In this document: in pieces, positions 1 through 8,313 of the stretch
Layout: each line of letters begins with the position of its first letter
Numbering within the stretch: position 1 is the stretch's first letter
Origin: Bacteroides sp.
GTDB lineage: Bacteria; Bacteroidota; Bacteroidia; Bacteroidales; SM23-62
DNA length: 14,565 nucleotides
Direction of reading: 5' to 3'
Assembly (NCBI GenBank): GCA_030667765.1
Contig: DAOUVF010000023.1
Span: forward strand, 1 to 14,565
Position numbers and translations under genes: made by a program
Notes under the pieces: model-generated
Told to the model about the DNA's origin: nothing
The model's database searches: none
What the model saw: only the letters and a program-made list of their open reading frames with translations

Positions 1-146
1 ATGTCAGTACATTCCTCTCCTTCCGGTTCCAGCTGCCTGTAAGCGATTCCTTTCATCAATTGTTCGGAGTTCTTTTGCAGTTTTGGCGCACATGATGTAC
101 AAGCAAGGATAAGCGATCCGGCGAATAAATAGTGTTGTATTCTCAT
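1..146 (-). CDS. N-terminus of a lipoprotein of unknown function (cut by the left window edge)
   Basis: The complement from 146 downwards reads ATG followed by 48 open codons to the window edge. The protein starts MRIQHYLFAGSLILACTSC, a short basic and hydrophobic signal ending in a lipobox-like segment, with Cys16 (LILAC) or Cys19 (CTSC) as candidate lipidation sites. The visible mature part (APKLQKNSEQLMKGIAYRQL and on) is polar and shows no motif I recognise. The start lies 13 nt after the stop of the GH51-like gene, so it is very likely the next gene of the same operon and another exported protein of the glycan-degrading set. The family cannot be told from about 48 residues; a further glycosidase, esterase or binding lipoprotein would all fit the context. 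Confidence 0.72.
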   Translation of the reverse strand, partial: MRIQHYLFAGSLILACTSCAPKLQKNSEQLMKGIAYRQLEPEGEECTD

Positions 147-159
147 GTTGATCAACGGT

Positions 160-1620
160 TTAATGCTCTGTTAGCCGGTATTCCAGGACCGTAATACTGG
201 TCCCGCTGACCCTGATATTCACAGGCTCTGACCATCCGGTATATTTCTGCCATAGCGGATCCACGTCATCGGGTCCGTCCCCGGCAAGCTCCCAGGCCTG
301 TAAAATGGATTCAGCATCATAACCCTCAATATTCAGTGAAATGGATTGTGGTTCCTCAAGCATATTCATCAGGTAAACATAAAGTCTATTTTCTTCTGGT
401 ACATAACTGGCAAAGGATCTCAGGTGCACAGAGGATGTAGATTTTACCATCTGCTCCCCCAGGAAATTACCCCAGATCATCATGGATTGTCCATTGGCAT
501 TGAAGTTTCCCTGCTTATCCAGGGCATCAAAGACGCTGTTTTCAAGCGAATCATTGTTAATCCATCTTGTATTCCAGAACTGTGAGAATTCAATTTCCGG
601 TACCTGTAATTGCCTGCCGGTCATTTCAAAATTGCAAAGGGCATGTCCCATGTCATTGATAAATGGCCAGTAATGGGCCCAGTCAAAGGGTCCGTATTCG
701 GCAATGATTAATTGCAGGTCTTTCTCCAGTCCCCTGTTCTTGATGGCAGTAAGTGCCCGGTTTACCGGGCGCATCAGGTCCTGCAGAGTATCCCGGTAGC
801 TTGCATAACCTGCTTTATATTCCCAAACGGAATAATTGCTGATGCAGAAATAATCTATATGATCTCCTGCGATCTCCAGGACTGTGTCACAAAATGCTGT
901 TGAGTTTCCATTCGGGATAATATAGATGGAGGGATCAACTGCTTTCATCGCAACAGAAAAATCCACCACATCCCTGGCATAGATCTCCGCAGTTGAATTC
1001 ACATTCTGTTTATGCCAGCTCTCATTGCCAATCATCCAGTATTTGACGTCATAACCCTTCCTGATATTTGAATACCGGACCCATTCAACAGCATGTTCAA
1101 TCAGTTCCTCACGGGTTGCCCAGGTGCATCCTTCCGGGTAATCCACCAGGTATTCATCTGCTGCAACCGTGACAATGGGTTCAGCGTCTATATCCCTGCA
1201 CATTGCAATGAATTCATCGAAGTCCAGTACATCAACCGCAAATTCGGAATAGTCCTTCAGCATCCTGTGACGGCCTCCGACGGCTCCCTTGCCGGTCCGT
1301 GCCAGTGTGGGAATGGATTCTTCATAGGGAGGCACCGAGAAAAAGTAAAAATCAGATTTGTTCCCACCCGGATAGCGCAGGTATTTTACCCCCATGGCCT
1401 TCAGGGCATCTGCGGTCCCCCGCTCCGGTTTCAGATAATCGTCGTCATCAGTGAAATAATCCAGGTTAATCCCCACCGGATGATGGGAAACATCTGCTAG
1501 AACTGAATCAGGATAAACCTGTACAACTATTTCATTATCATTTTGCCGGCAGCTGTTGGATAAACCAATAACCACTAGCAAGAGCAGAGGGATTAATAAT
1601 TTATGCCCCAAATTCATCAT
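160..1620 (-). CDS. GH51-like alpha-L-arabinofuranosidase family lipoprotein (clan GH-A)
   Basis: A predicted exported glycoside hydrolase of 486 aa. Residues 1-24 form a lipoprotein signal ending in SNSC (Cys24). A (beta/alpha)8-barrel of the GH-A type follows: LRYPGGN at 81-87 matches the GH51 RxPGGN strand, YWMIGNE at 194-200 puts the acid/base at Glu200, and IIAEYG at 305-310 gives the likely nucleophile Glu308. A segment at 209-231 (TAEIYARD, AMKAVDPSI) also resembles GH51 enzymes. Roughly the last 90 residues look like the beta-sandwich that usually follows the barrel. Known GH51 enzymes release alpha-L-arabinofuranosyl units, with some endoglucanase members. The nucleophile context AEYG differs from the usual DEW-type motif, so the specificity may differ. 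The start is the first of two tandem ATG codons and lies 16 nt after the GH42 stop. A related GH-A family such as GH39 is the main alternative. Confidence 0.7.
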   Translation of the reverse strand: MMNLGHKLLIPLLLLVVIGLSNSCRQNDNEIVVQVYPDSVLADVSHHPVGINLDYFTDDDDYLKPERGTADALKAMGVKYLRYPGGNKSDFYFFSVPPYEESIPTLARTGKGAVGGRHRMLKDYSEFAVDVLDFDEFIAMCRDIDAEPIVTVAADEYLVDYPEGCTWATREELIEHAVEWVRYSNIRKGYDVKYWMIGNESWHKQNVNSTAEIYARDVVDFSVAMKAVDPSIYIIPNGNSTAFCDTVLEIAGDHIDYFCISNYSVWEYKAGYASYRDTLQDLMRPVNRALTAIKNRGLEKDLQLIIAEYGPFDWAHYWPFINDMGHALCNFEMTGRQLQVPEIEFSQFWNTRWINNDSLENSVFDALDKQGNFNANGQSMMIWGNFLGEQMVKSTSSVHLRSFASYVPEENRLYVYLMNMLEEPQSISLNIEGYDAESILQAWELAGDGPDDVDPLWQKYTGWSEPVNIRVSGTSITVLEYRLTEH

Positions 1621-1636
1621 ATCATTAAATATTCTG

Positions 1637-3742
1637 TTATAATTTGATCACTTTCACCTCATACCTGTCCAGTTCCAGCTCGACCCCGGTTAATGAATTC
1701 GATATCAGTTCCTTTTTTCCTTCGGGGACCTTGACGGTCTTTTTCTCCTCAGTGTGGTTAATCAGGAACAGAAGTGTGTTATCGCTTCCCTGGCGCAGGT
1801 AAGCCTCCACACCGGCTGGCAGATCCAATATCTTTTCAATACCTGCATCCCTGAGCATGGCGTCGACAAGGCCGTCATAAAAGGCTTCTTCTTTTGCAAT
1901 GGTGCCTACATACCACCCCGATCCCCTGCCATGTTCGTTCCTCGTCACCGCGGCAAATGAGTCAAGGTGCCATTGGTCATAACCGGCTTTTATTTCAGCC
2001 CCTTTCGGGTTTATCCAGTCGATGTAGTGGGTTGCTGTCATGGAACCTTCAAAAAGCTGTTCACTGTTTATCTTATAAGAGAAATCCGGGGTAATGGAAC
2101 CGTACTCCTCAATCTCTATTCCCATTACCGGGGATAGTGCCCCGGGCAGGGTCCTTTCCCAGGCCAGGTTATGCTCATCTTTCACCCCTGTGCGGCAATC
2201 TGCCATCAGCACACCTCCATTCTCAACATATGCAGTTAGTTTTTCAGCCAGCTTATCCGGAAGAATGATCAGATCCGGGGTCAGTACCAGTTTGTAAGCT
2301 GAGAGGTCCGTATCTGTATTGACAAGATCCACGTTGATACCGGCTCTGAAAAATGCATTGTAATACCTGGCAATGGCATCCTGCACGTTGTTCCCTTCGA
2401 ATCCTGTCTGACCCCAGAGAGACCAGATGGAATGGTAATCATAGATGATCGCCACAGCTGATTTTACGGTCGTGCCCCTGATATATTTCTCAAGATCCCT
2501 GTATTCTTCAGCTACCTGTGCTGCTTCGTTATATCTCCGGAGCGGCTTCCCGTCATGCCCCAGTAAACCATGCCAGTATTGTTCCCTGCCTGCCGTACAG
2601 GTTCTCCACCTGAACCAGATCTGGCCGTCAGCACCATGGGCCAGTTGCTGGTAGCATATCTTCCGGATCTCCCCGGGCCTGGTATTGCGCCAGAATACGC
2701 CCCATCCTGTTGGACCTGCCGTTTGCTCCATGATAAGGAAGTTCTTCTGCTTGATCCCCCTCATCAGGTCTGCCGCCATGGAGGCTCTGTAGGGAATGTC
2801 GGGTCCTGCCCAGACTGGATAATTATCCCAGCTGACGAAATCCAGGTCCTCTCCCAGGTCATAATAACTTACCTCGGGATGAAAACTCATCAGGTTATGG
2901 GTTATGAAGTGCTTATCGGGACAAATTTCCCGGATAATAGCCACCTGGTCATGCTGGAAGCGCACATTCAGCCAGGAATTAAATTGCCGCCAGTCATAGC
3001 AGGCGCCCGGATTCCCGCTCGGGCTCCAGCTTCCATCCTCGCTGTCACATTCGGGTATATGGATTTCATCCCAGGTCTGTACTTTATGTCCCCAGAAATG
3101 GGTTCCCCAGGACTTATTAAGCTTTTCGAGTGTGCCGTATTTATCCTTCAGCCAGTCCCTGAAGGTATGAAGGCAATCATCGCAATAGCATACGGGTCCC
3201 GCGAATTCATTGTCTGTCTGCCAGCCTATCACGCCTGGCGCATCCCTGAAATGCTCTGCCATGGCACCTGTGATGCCTTTCGAAAGGCGGCGATAGTCAT
3301 CGTTAGAGAAACAATTGTTTTTCCGGGCACCCCATTCGATCTGCTGTCCTGTGTTCATCGTTGCCAGGGCACTGGGATATTTCCTGGCCACCCATGCAGG
3401 CATCACCGCTGTTGGTGTTCCCAGGATGATGGAGATATCATATTCTGCCGCAAGTCCCAGGAACCTGTCCAGCCAGGCGAAATCGTACTCCCCCTCAGAT
3501 GGTTCCATCAGCACCCATGCAAATTCCGCCAGCCTTACTACATTGAAACCTGCCTCTTTCATTAGTTTCAGGTCAGTTTCCCACCTTGGTTCCGGCCAGT
3601 GTTCCGGATAATAATCTGCACCGATCAGCATATTGCCATTTGCAGGCATTACATCCAGTTCCAGCCGCTTCTGTCCCATGGCCAGGGACAATGTCAGACT
3701 GAGCATAAGCATCAGGGGAATGGAGTTCCGGTGCGTATTCAT
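1637..3742 (-). CDS. GH42 beta-galactosidase, exported
   Basis: A 701-aa enzyme predicted to hydrolyse terminal beta-galactosides. Residues 1-23 are an ordinary signal peptide (hydrophobic core, then SLAMG before Q24), so it should act in the periplasm or outside the cell. The GH42 barrel begins at GADYYPEHWP (41-50). WQTDNEF (174-180) places the acid/base at Glu179, and LIMEQTAG (336-343) the nucleophile at Glu339. Cys144 (NNCFS) together with Cys185, Cys187 and Cys190 (CYCDDC) matches the four-cysteine zinc site of many GH42 enzymes. Residues about 425-625 fit the flavodoxin-like trimerization domain, and the last 60 or so fit the small C-terminal beta domain. Length is normal for the family. 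It follows the FAD oxidoreductase by 42 nt and precedes the GH51-like gene by 16 nt, which suggests cooperation on one galactose-containing substrate. The family assignment is firm; the linkage preference is not visible. Confidence 0.95.
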   Translation of the reverse strand: MNTHRNSIPLMLMLSLTLSLAMGQKRLELDVMPANGNMLIGADYYPEHWPEPRWETDLKLMKEAGFNVVRLAEFAWVLMEPSEGEYDFAWLDRFLGLAAEYDISIILGTPTAVMPAWVARKYPSALATMNTGQQIEWGARKNNCFSNDDYRRLSKGITGAMAEHFRDAPGVIGWQTDNEFAGPVCYCDDCLHTFRDWLKDKYGTLEKLNKSWGTHFWGHKVQTWDEIHIPECDSEDGSWSPSGNPGACYDWRQFNSWLNVRFQHDQVAIIREICPDKHFITHNLMSFHPEVSYYDLGEDLDFVSWDNYPVWAGPDIPYRASMAADLMRGIKQKNFLIMEQTAGPTGWGVFWRNTRPGEIRKICYQQLAHGADGQIWFRWRTCTAGREQYWHGLLGHDGKPLRRYNEAAQVAEEYRDLEKYIRGTTVKSAVAIIYDYHSIWSLWGQTGFEGNNVQDAIARYYNAFFRAGINVDLVNTDTDLSAYKLVLTPDLIILPDKLAEKLTAYVENGGVLMADCRTGVKDEHNLAWERTLPGALSPVMGIEIEEYGSITPDFSYKINSEQLFEGSMTATHYIDWINPKGAEIKAGYDQWHLDSFAAVTRNEHGRGSGWYVGTIAKEEAFYDGLVDAMLRDAGIEKILDLPAGVEAYLRQGSDNTLLFLINHTEEKKTVKVPEGKKELISNSLTGVELELDRYEVKVIKL

Positions 3743-3784
3743 GATTTTTCGATTTATGTTTTGATTAGGCTTTCCTCTTGCTTT
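3743..3784. other. Largest gap inside the operon, no signal seen
   Basis: These 42 nt between the FAD oxidoreductase stop and the GH42 ATG are AT-rich. I see no hairpin followed by a T tract and no promoter consensus, so continued transcription through this gap is expected. Confidence 0.5.
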
Positions 3785-5851
3785 CTATTTGATAAACCTG
3801 AGTTTGATGGCATCTGCCACGATGGTTCCTTTCGTTTCTTCTGATATCACAGTCAATACCTTCTGGGTTCCGGATTCAAATTCGAATCGGCCAAGGATCA
3901 TCCATTTACCTCCATTATTTTGCTGATTCACAACTTTTTCTGCAGTACCATTCTGATGATTGATGAGTATTTGAACAGCCTCTGAATAAGACTTATCTGA
4001 AGGATGCCAGATACTCACTTCATACAAACCTGCCTTCTTCAGCCAGGGCTTGAATGAGAATGTTCCCTGCTCGTCATTCTGAGCGTAATTCATCTGGTAT
4101 CTTCCGTTATGTTCTGTTTCATTCCCCCGCCATGTCCCGGATTTCTCTGTGAATCTTTTCATATTGTTATCGATAATGATCTCATCCTTATAATCAAAAG
4201 CACCATAAATATTTTCCTTCAGGGATAAAACCTGTCCCCGGTTTGAGAGTCTTTTCTGCAATTCAATGATGTTGATCCGGTGAACCGGCTGGTTCTCCTT
4301 CGCAGACATTGCTGCAGCCACCCCTGCAGCCTGTCCCATAATCATATACTGGGGTTCCATCCTCACCGAAGCGTAAGCCACATGGCTTGCCGACATGCAA
4401 ACAGGTACGATCAGGTTCCTGCATTCTTCGTATTTGGGAAGCAGTGACCTGTACGGGATTTCATAGGGTGCCACTGGTATGGATATATACCCTTCATTGA
4501 ATACCTCATAATGCAACTCCGGGAAACGGCTCATTGGGATCCAGGTTCTTTGCACATGACGAACATCGATGTTATATGATCCCATACCGATTGCATCATA
4601 TTTAATGGTATCGCTTTCGAGATCATACTGTGTCATGAAATATTCCCCTTTCATTCTCCTCCCGACCCTGATGTATAGCTGGTGTGGCCAATGATCATTT
4701 TCGACGAATTCATCCCTGCATAAACCCATTTGAATGGTCTGTTTCCGGATCCTTTCGGGGACCGACGGATCATGGGAGAGGAAATACAACAAACCAAGTG
4801 TATAGTCTTTCATGGCCTGCCATATCTCGTCCCTTCTGCCGTAATCTGCATCCGGGTATTCCCAGTTAAGGCCATCTATTACATTGGTGGAAATCGGACC
4901 CGAGGAATTCATATCTGATTTCCCATTGGGGAGTGTCGACCCGCAATGCACCATATTGCCTGCATCCGGATGTACCTCATAGTATCTTTTTATCAGGGCA
5001 AATTGGTCAGGATTATAATTTTCCGGTTTGGCAAATGGAATCATATTATCAGGGTCGGTGGTAACTGTGAGCCGGAAACCATATCCCTGGACCGCCCGGT
5101 CTGCTTCGCCTTCCCCAACCATTGGCTCCGGATTGATCAGGGGCAGCAGTCCCCCGGATTTTTCATCCCTGAAAGGGGATACGCGGGGAAGCATCTGGTG
5201 TCCATCGGGTAATATGGCCCGTCTACCGGCCCAGGATTCACCGTATTCCTGCACAGCCTCCCTGCCAATGGTATATGATACACCGGCGCCTGCCATCAGG
5301 TCTCCTTCATAACTGGCATCGATAAACACCTTGCCCGTAACGGTGCTTCCGTCAGACAGGATAATCCGGTTAATCCGGCCATTGTTTTTATGTACCTCCA
5401 TGACCCGTTTTTCAAATAACAGATCCACACCGGCCTCAGCCAGCCAGTCACGAAAGATTTTTTCACCTGCATGGGGTTCCGGACCGCGCCAGTAATAGAT
5501 GGGCACTTGATAGTACGCGGCCACTTTTCCATAAAATTCAAGCGCCATTCCCCCGATCACCGTTCTGTCCCCGTAATCATTATGAGAAAGACCGCCAGTA
5601 ACCATTCCGCCAACATTCCTCCTGGGTTCGATCAGGAGTACTTTTGCCCCCTCATCGGCCGCTGCTATGGCTGCAACGGCACCACCTGCAGTGGCTCCGT
5701 AGACAACAATATCATAATTGAGGTGTTGTCCGGATACATCGATAAAAATTATTAGCAGTAAGATTGAGACGATGTAACGCTGAATGGAACTTTTCACATC
5801 AAAATTTATCAATAATAAGCAAAACAGGATACAATTTATTGTTCGCATCAT
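3785..5851 (-). CDS. Exported FAD-dependent oxidoreductase with golvesin-like C-terminal domain
   Basis: A 688-aa protein. The N-terminal half has a Rossmann FAD-binding motif (YDIVVYGATAGG, 46-57), then an acidic strand end at LLIEPRR (72-78), the conserved NVGGMVTGGLS segment (79-89) and VFIDASYEGDL (175-185), typical of the FAD_oxidored family (PF12831-like). A second FAD-contact region is GQAAGVAAAMS (506-516). Residues about 555-688 (IIIDNN to VADAIKLRF) resemble the golvesin/xly-type beta-sandwich found appended to secreted enzymes. The reaction of such secreted proteins is not established; oxidation of a sugar or aglycone is inference. The ATG at 5851 overlaps the GH2 stop as ATGA, indicating translational coupling. 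There are two hydrophobic stretches, at 5-15 and 24-38, so a GTG at 5797 (codon 19) giving a single standard signal peptide is a possible alternative start. The GH42 gene follows after 42 nt. Confidence 0.88.
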   Translation of the reverse strand: MMRTINCILFCLLLINFDVKSSIQRYIVSILLLIIFIDVSGQHLNYDIVVYGATAGGAVAAIAAADEGAKVLLIEPRRNVGGMVTGGLSHNDYGDRTVIGGMALEFYGKVAAYYQVPIYYWRGPEPHAGEKIFRDWLAEAGVDLLFEKRVMEVHKNNGRINRIILSDGSTVTGKVFIDASYEGDLMAGAGVSYTIGREAVQEYGESWAGRRAILPDGHQMLPRVSPFRDEKSGGLLPLINPEPMVGEGEADRAVQGYGFRLTVTTDPDNMIPFAKPENYNPDQFALIKRYYEVHPDAGNMVHCGSTLPNGKSDMNSSGPISTNVIDGLNWEYPDADYGRRDEIWQAMKDYTLGLLYFLSHDPSVPERIRKQTIQMGLCRDEFVENDHWPHQLYIRVGRRMKGEYFMTQYDLESDTIKYDAIGMGSYNIDVRHVQRTWIPMSRFPELHYEVFNEGYISIPVAPYEIPYRSLLPKYEECRNLIVPVCMSASHVAYASVRMEPQYMIMGQAAGVAAAMSAKENQPVHRINIIELQKRLSNRGQVLSLKENIYGAFDYKDEIIIDNNMKRFTEKSGTWRGNETEHNGRYQMNYAQNDEQGTFSFKPWLKKAGLYEVSIWHPSDKSYSEAVQILINHQNGTAEKVVNQQNNGGKWMILGRFEFESGTQKVLTVISEETKGTIVADAIKLRFIK

Positions 5852-8313
5852 AGTTCCGTGGTGATTTGTATCTCAGTGGATGCAAGTCCCTCTGTTTCTG
5901 CTCTCAATGTGATTGTGCCCGTTTCCTGCCCGGACTTGATAATGACCATGCATCTTCCCTGGTAGGCTTTGCGCCTGGGTTGCTGGAAGCTTTCCACGCT
6001 CATGGGATTAGAACTGGCGACCGCAGCAATGGATCCGGGTCCTTCAATGGAAAAATTAATCAGGTCACCGGCCTTGGGGTGCCGGGTGCCCTGCTGATCG
6101 AGCAGCTCCACCATCACGTAACATAGATCCTGTCCGTCTGCCTGGATCCTTTGCCGGTCGGCTGTGAGCTGAAGAGCCTCCACTTCACCCGCGGTATTCA
6201 GTTTACACGACCCTTTATCTTCTGTTCCGTTGTATCCAATTGCTTTTAATTCACCCGCCTGGTAAGGGACCTGATATTTTGCGATCCACTGGTTTTCCCT
6301 GTTCGTTTTCTTTCTTCCCTGCGACTGACCGTCCAGGAATAATTCAACCTCCGGGTACATGCAGTAAACAGTCAGCTCCATCATTTCCGCCTCATGCCCG
6401 TCCCAGTTCCAGTCCGCAACCAGGTCATGCCAGTTCCACTTGCTCCAGTCTTCAAGTCCGGGGATCATTTCAAAAGAAGGTTCAGGTGGTGTAACAAAAA
6501 TAGATACGGGGTGCCCGTCTTCATGTTGCCAGAGAACATCCCGGTAATAGGACTGGGGACGTTTCATCCCGCAAATATCAATATCCCCGCAGAAGGCATG
6601 GTTCCAGGGATAAAAAATATCCCTGTGCAGGTATCCCAACCAGCCAATGCTTGCTTCCCCCAGGTAATCGAAGCCGGTCCACACAAAATCCCCGAACACA
6701 TACGGGAGGTCGAGAACTGCCATCCAGCTCCCATAAGCTGTCAGGGGAAAAGATTCGGAGCAATAGATAATCCTGTCTGATACCCTGGCATGATCCTGCT
6801 GGTAAATACTCTCCTGCCAGTGATCACCTCCAACTGCATAATTATATCCTGCAAGATCCAGGGTGGCAAAAAATGGATCCTTGCCGGGATTAAGACCGTT
6901 CACTGCCGATGTTACGGGCCTGGTATCATCGAGTTTTCTTACATAATCCCCCATCATCTTAGAAGTTTTGGCGCCCAGGGATTCTCCTCTTTCCGGTATT
7001 TCATTCCCGATGCTCCACATGATTACCGATGGATGGTTCATGTCACGCAACACCATGGATTCAATATCCCTTTTCCACCATTCCTTGAAATGCAGATGGT
7101 AGTCCATCGGATTCTTTTGCCGGTTCCACATATCGAATGATTCATCGATCACCAGGACCCCGAGCCGGTCACAGGCATCCAAAAAGGCCGGTGATGGAGG
7201 ATTGTGGGCGCATCTGATCGCGTTAAATCCGCTGGCCTTCATAAGCTCTACCCTGCGTTCTTCAGCCCTGTCATAGGCAGCTGATCCAAGGGGACCGTTA
7301 TCATGGTGCATGCATCCCCCCTTCATCAGTATATGTTCCCCATTGAGGAAGAAGCCCTCTGATGTGTACTCAATGGACCTGATGCCAAAATTGTTCTTCA
7401 CCCTGTCGATGATATCGGAGCCGGATTTTATTTCCGTAATAGCTGTATAAAGGATGGGGGAGTCAGGAGACCACAGACCAGGATTAGCTATGTCAATCTC
7501 CTGTATCACTTCAATGCTGTTCTCCGGACCTGCTGATTGTGGAACATGGCTTATGGCTACTTCATTGCCTTCCTGGTCAATGATCCTGGTGGTTATTTCC
7601 AGTTCTGTAGCCTCACCAGATTTGTTTTCAACCGTGTTGGAAACAATCAGCTTTGCAGCTTCTTCACTGACTTCCGGTGTGGTAATTGCAGTACCCCACC
7701 TGGCCACATGTACCGGTCCGGTGACATCTATCCATACATGCCGGTAGATCCCTGATCCGGAATACCACCTGCTGTTTTCACCTTCATTTTTGACTTCGAC
7801 CGCGATCACATTTTCTTCTCCATACTTTAACAGGTCCGATATGTCATATCCAAATGCCGTGTATCCGTAAGGATGGTTCCCCAGGTGATCTCCATTGAGC
7901 CAGACATCCGCATTCATGTATATTCCATCAAAAAGAATGTTTGTTTCTTTTGATCTCAGTCTTTCTGAAACCATAAATGATTTCCTGTACCAGGCTGTTC
8001 CGGAGGTCAGATAACCGGCATCTATTCCTCCGACAACCGTCGAATCAAACGGTGAACCGGTACCGGGAATGTCCTCAACGCTGTAATCATGCGGGAGGTC
8101 GATGACCCTCCATGATGCATCGTTAAAATCCTTTGCTTTTGCTCCATCAATATCACCACGGTGGAACTTCCAGCCGAAATCAAACAGGATCTCTGCACGC
8201 GGTCCGGGAATATCACCGGTTAATTCACCGGGTCTTTCCGGCGCACATGCGCAGACTATAAAAGTTATCATGAAAATAATTGGCATGTGAATGATACTTT
8301 TGGAAGCTTTCAT
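5848..8313 (-). CDS. GH2 beta-galactosidase-like lipoprotein
   Basis: An 821-aa glycoside hydrolase family 2 enzyme. The N-terminus is a lipoprotein signal (hydrophobic 8-20, then VCAC with Cys21 or Cys23 as the lipid site). The order is: sugar-binding jelly-roll at about 40-200 (WYRKSF, ADVWLNG, SRWYSGSGIYR), an Ig-like domain at about 205-310, and the catalytic barrel at about 315-600. Within the barrel, IRCAHNPPS (366-374), DESFDMW (390-396), MWSIGNE with acid/base Glu438, and CSES with nucleophile Glu520 are all present. A DUF4982-like domain follows at about 640-700 (VELFLDG at 656-662), then a C-terminal Ig-like domain at about 713-821 of the kind seen in Bacteroidota GH2 proteins. Beta-galactosidase is the likeliest activity; beta-glucuronidase or another GH2 specificity cannot be excluded. 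Both ends overlap neighbours by 4 nt (ATGA), with the deacetylase upstream and the FAD enzyme downstream, so the three are probably translated as a coupled unit. Confidence 0.93.
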   Translation of the reverse strand: MKASKSIIHMPIIFMITFIVCACAPERPGELTGDIPGPRAEILFDFGWKFHRGDIDGAKAKDFNDASWRVIDLPHDYSVEDIPGTGSPFDSTVVGGIDAGYLTSGTAWYRKSFMVSERLRSKETNILFDGIYMNADVWLNGDHLGNHPYGYTAFGYDISDLLKYGEENVIAVEVKNEGENSRWYSGSGIYRHVWIDVTGPVHVARWGTAITTPEVSEEAAKLIVSNTVENKSGEATELEITTRIIDQEGNEVAISHVPQSAGPENSIEVIQEIDIANPGLWSPDSPILYTAITEIKSGSDIIDRVKNNFGIRSIEYTSEGFFLNGEHILMKGGCMHHDNGPLGSAAYDRAEERRVELMKASGFNAIRCAHNPPSPAFLDACDRLGVLVIDESFDMWNRQKNPMDYHLHFKEWWKRDIESMVLRDMNHPSVIMWSIGNEIPERGESLGAKTSKMMGDYVRKLDDTRPVTSAVNGLNPGKDPFFATLDLAGYNYAVGGDHWQESIYQQDHARVSDRIIYCSESFPLTAYGSWMAVLDLPYVFGDFVWTGFDYLGEASIGWLGYLHRDIFYPWNHAFCGDIDICGMKRPQSYYRDVLWQHEDGHPVSIFVTPPEPSFEMIPGLEDWSKWNWHDLVADWNWDGHEAEMMELTVYCMYPEVELFLDGQSQGRKKTNRENQWIAKYQVPYQAGELKAIGYNGTEDKGSCKLNTAGEVEALQLTADRQRIQADGQDLCYVMVELLDQQGTRHPKAGDLINFSIEGPGSIAAVASSNPMSVESFQQPRRKAYQGRCMVIIKSGQETGTITLRAETEGLASTEIQITTEL

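Noticed and set aside
2570..3565. Long plus-strand open frame of 331 codons opposite the GH42 gene
   Set aside because: It lies wholly inside the GH42 catalytic region, whose motifs are unmistakable. The translation is rich in Pro, Cys and His with no recognisable domain, as expected of an antisense shadow frame.
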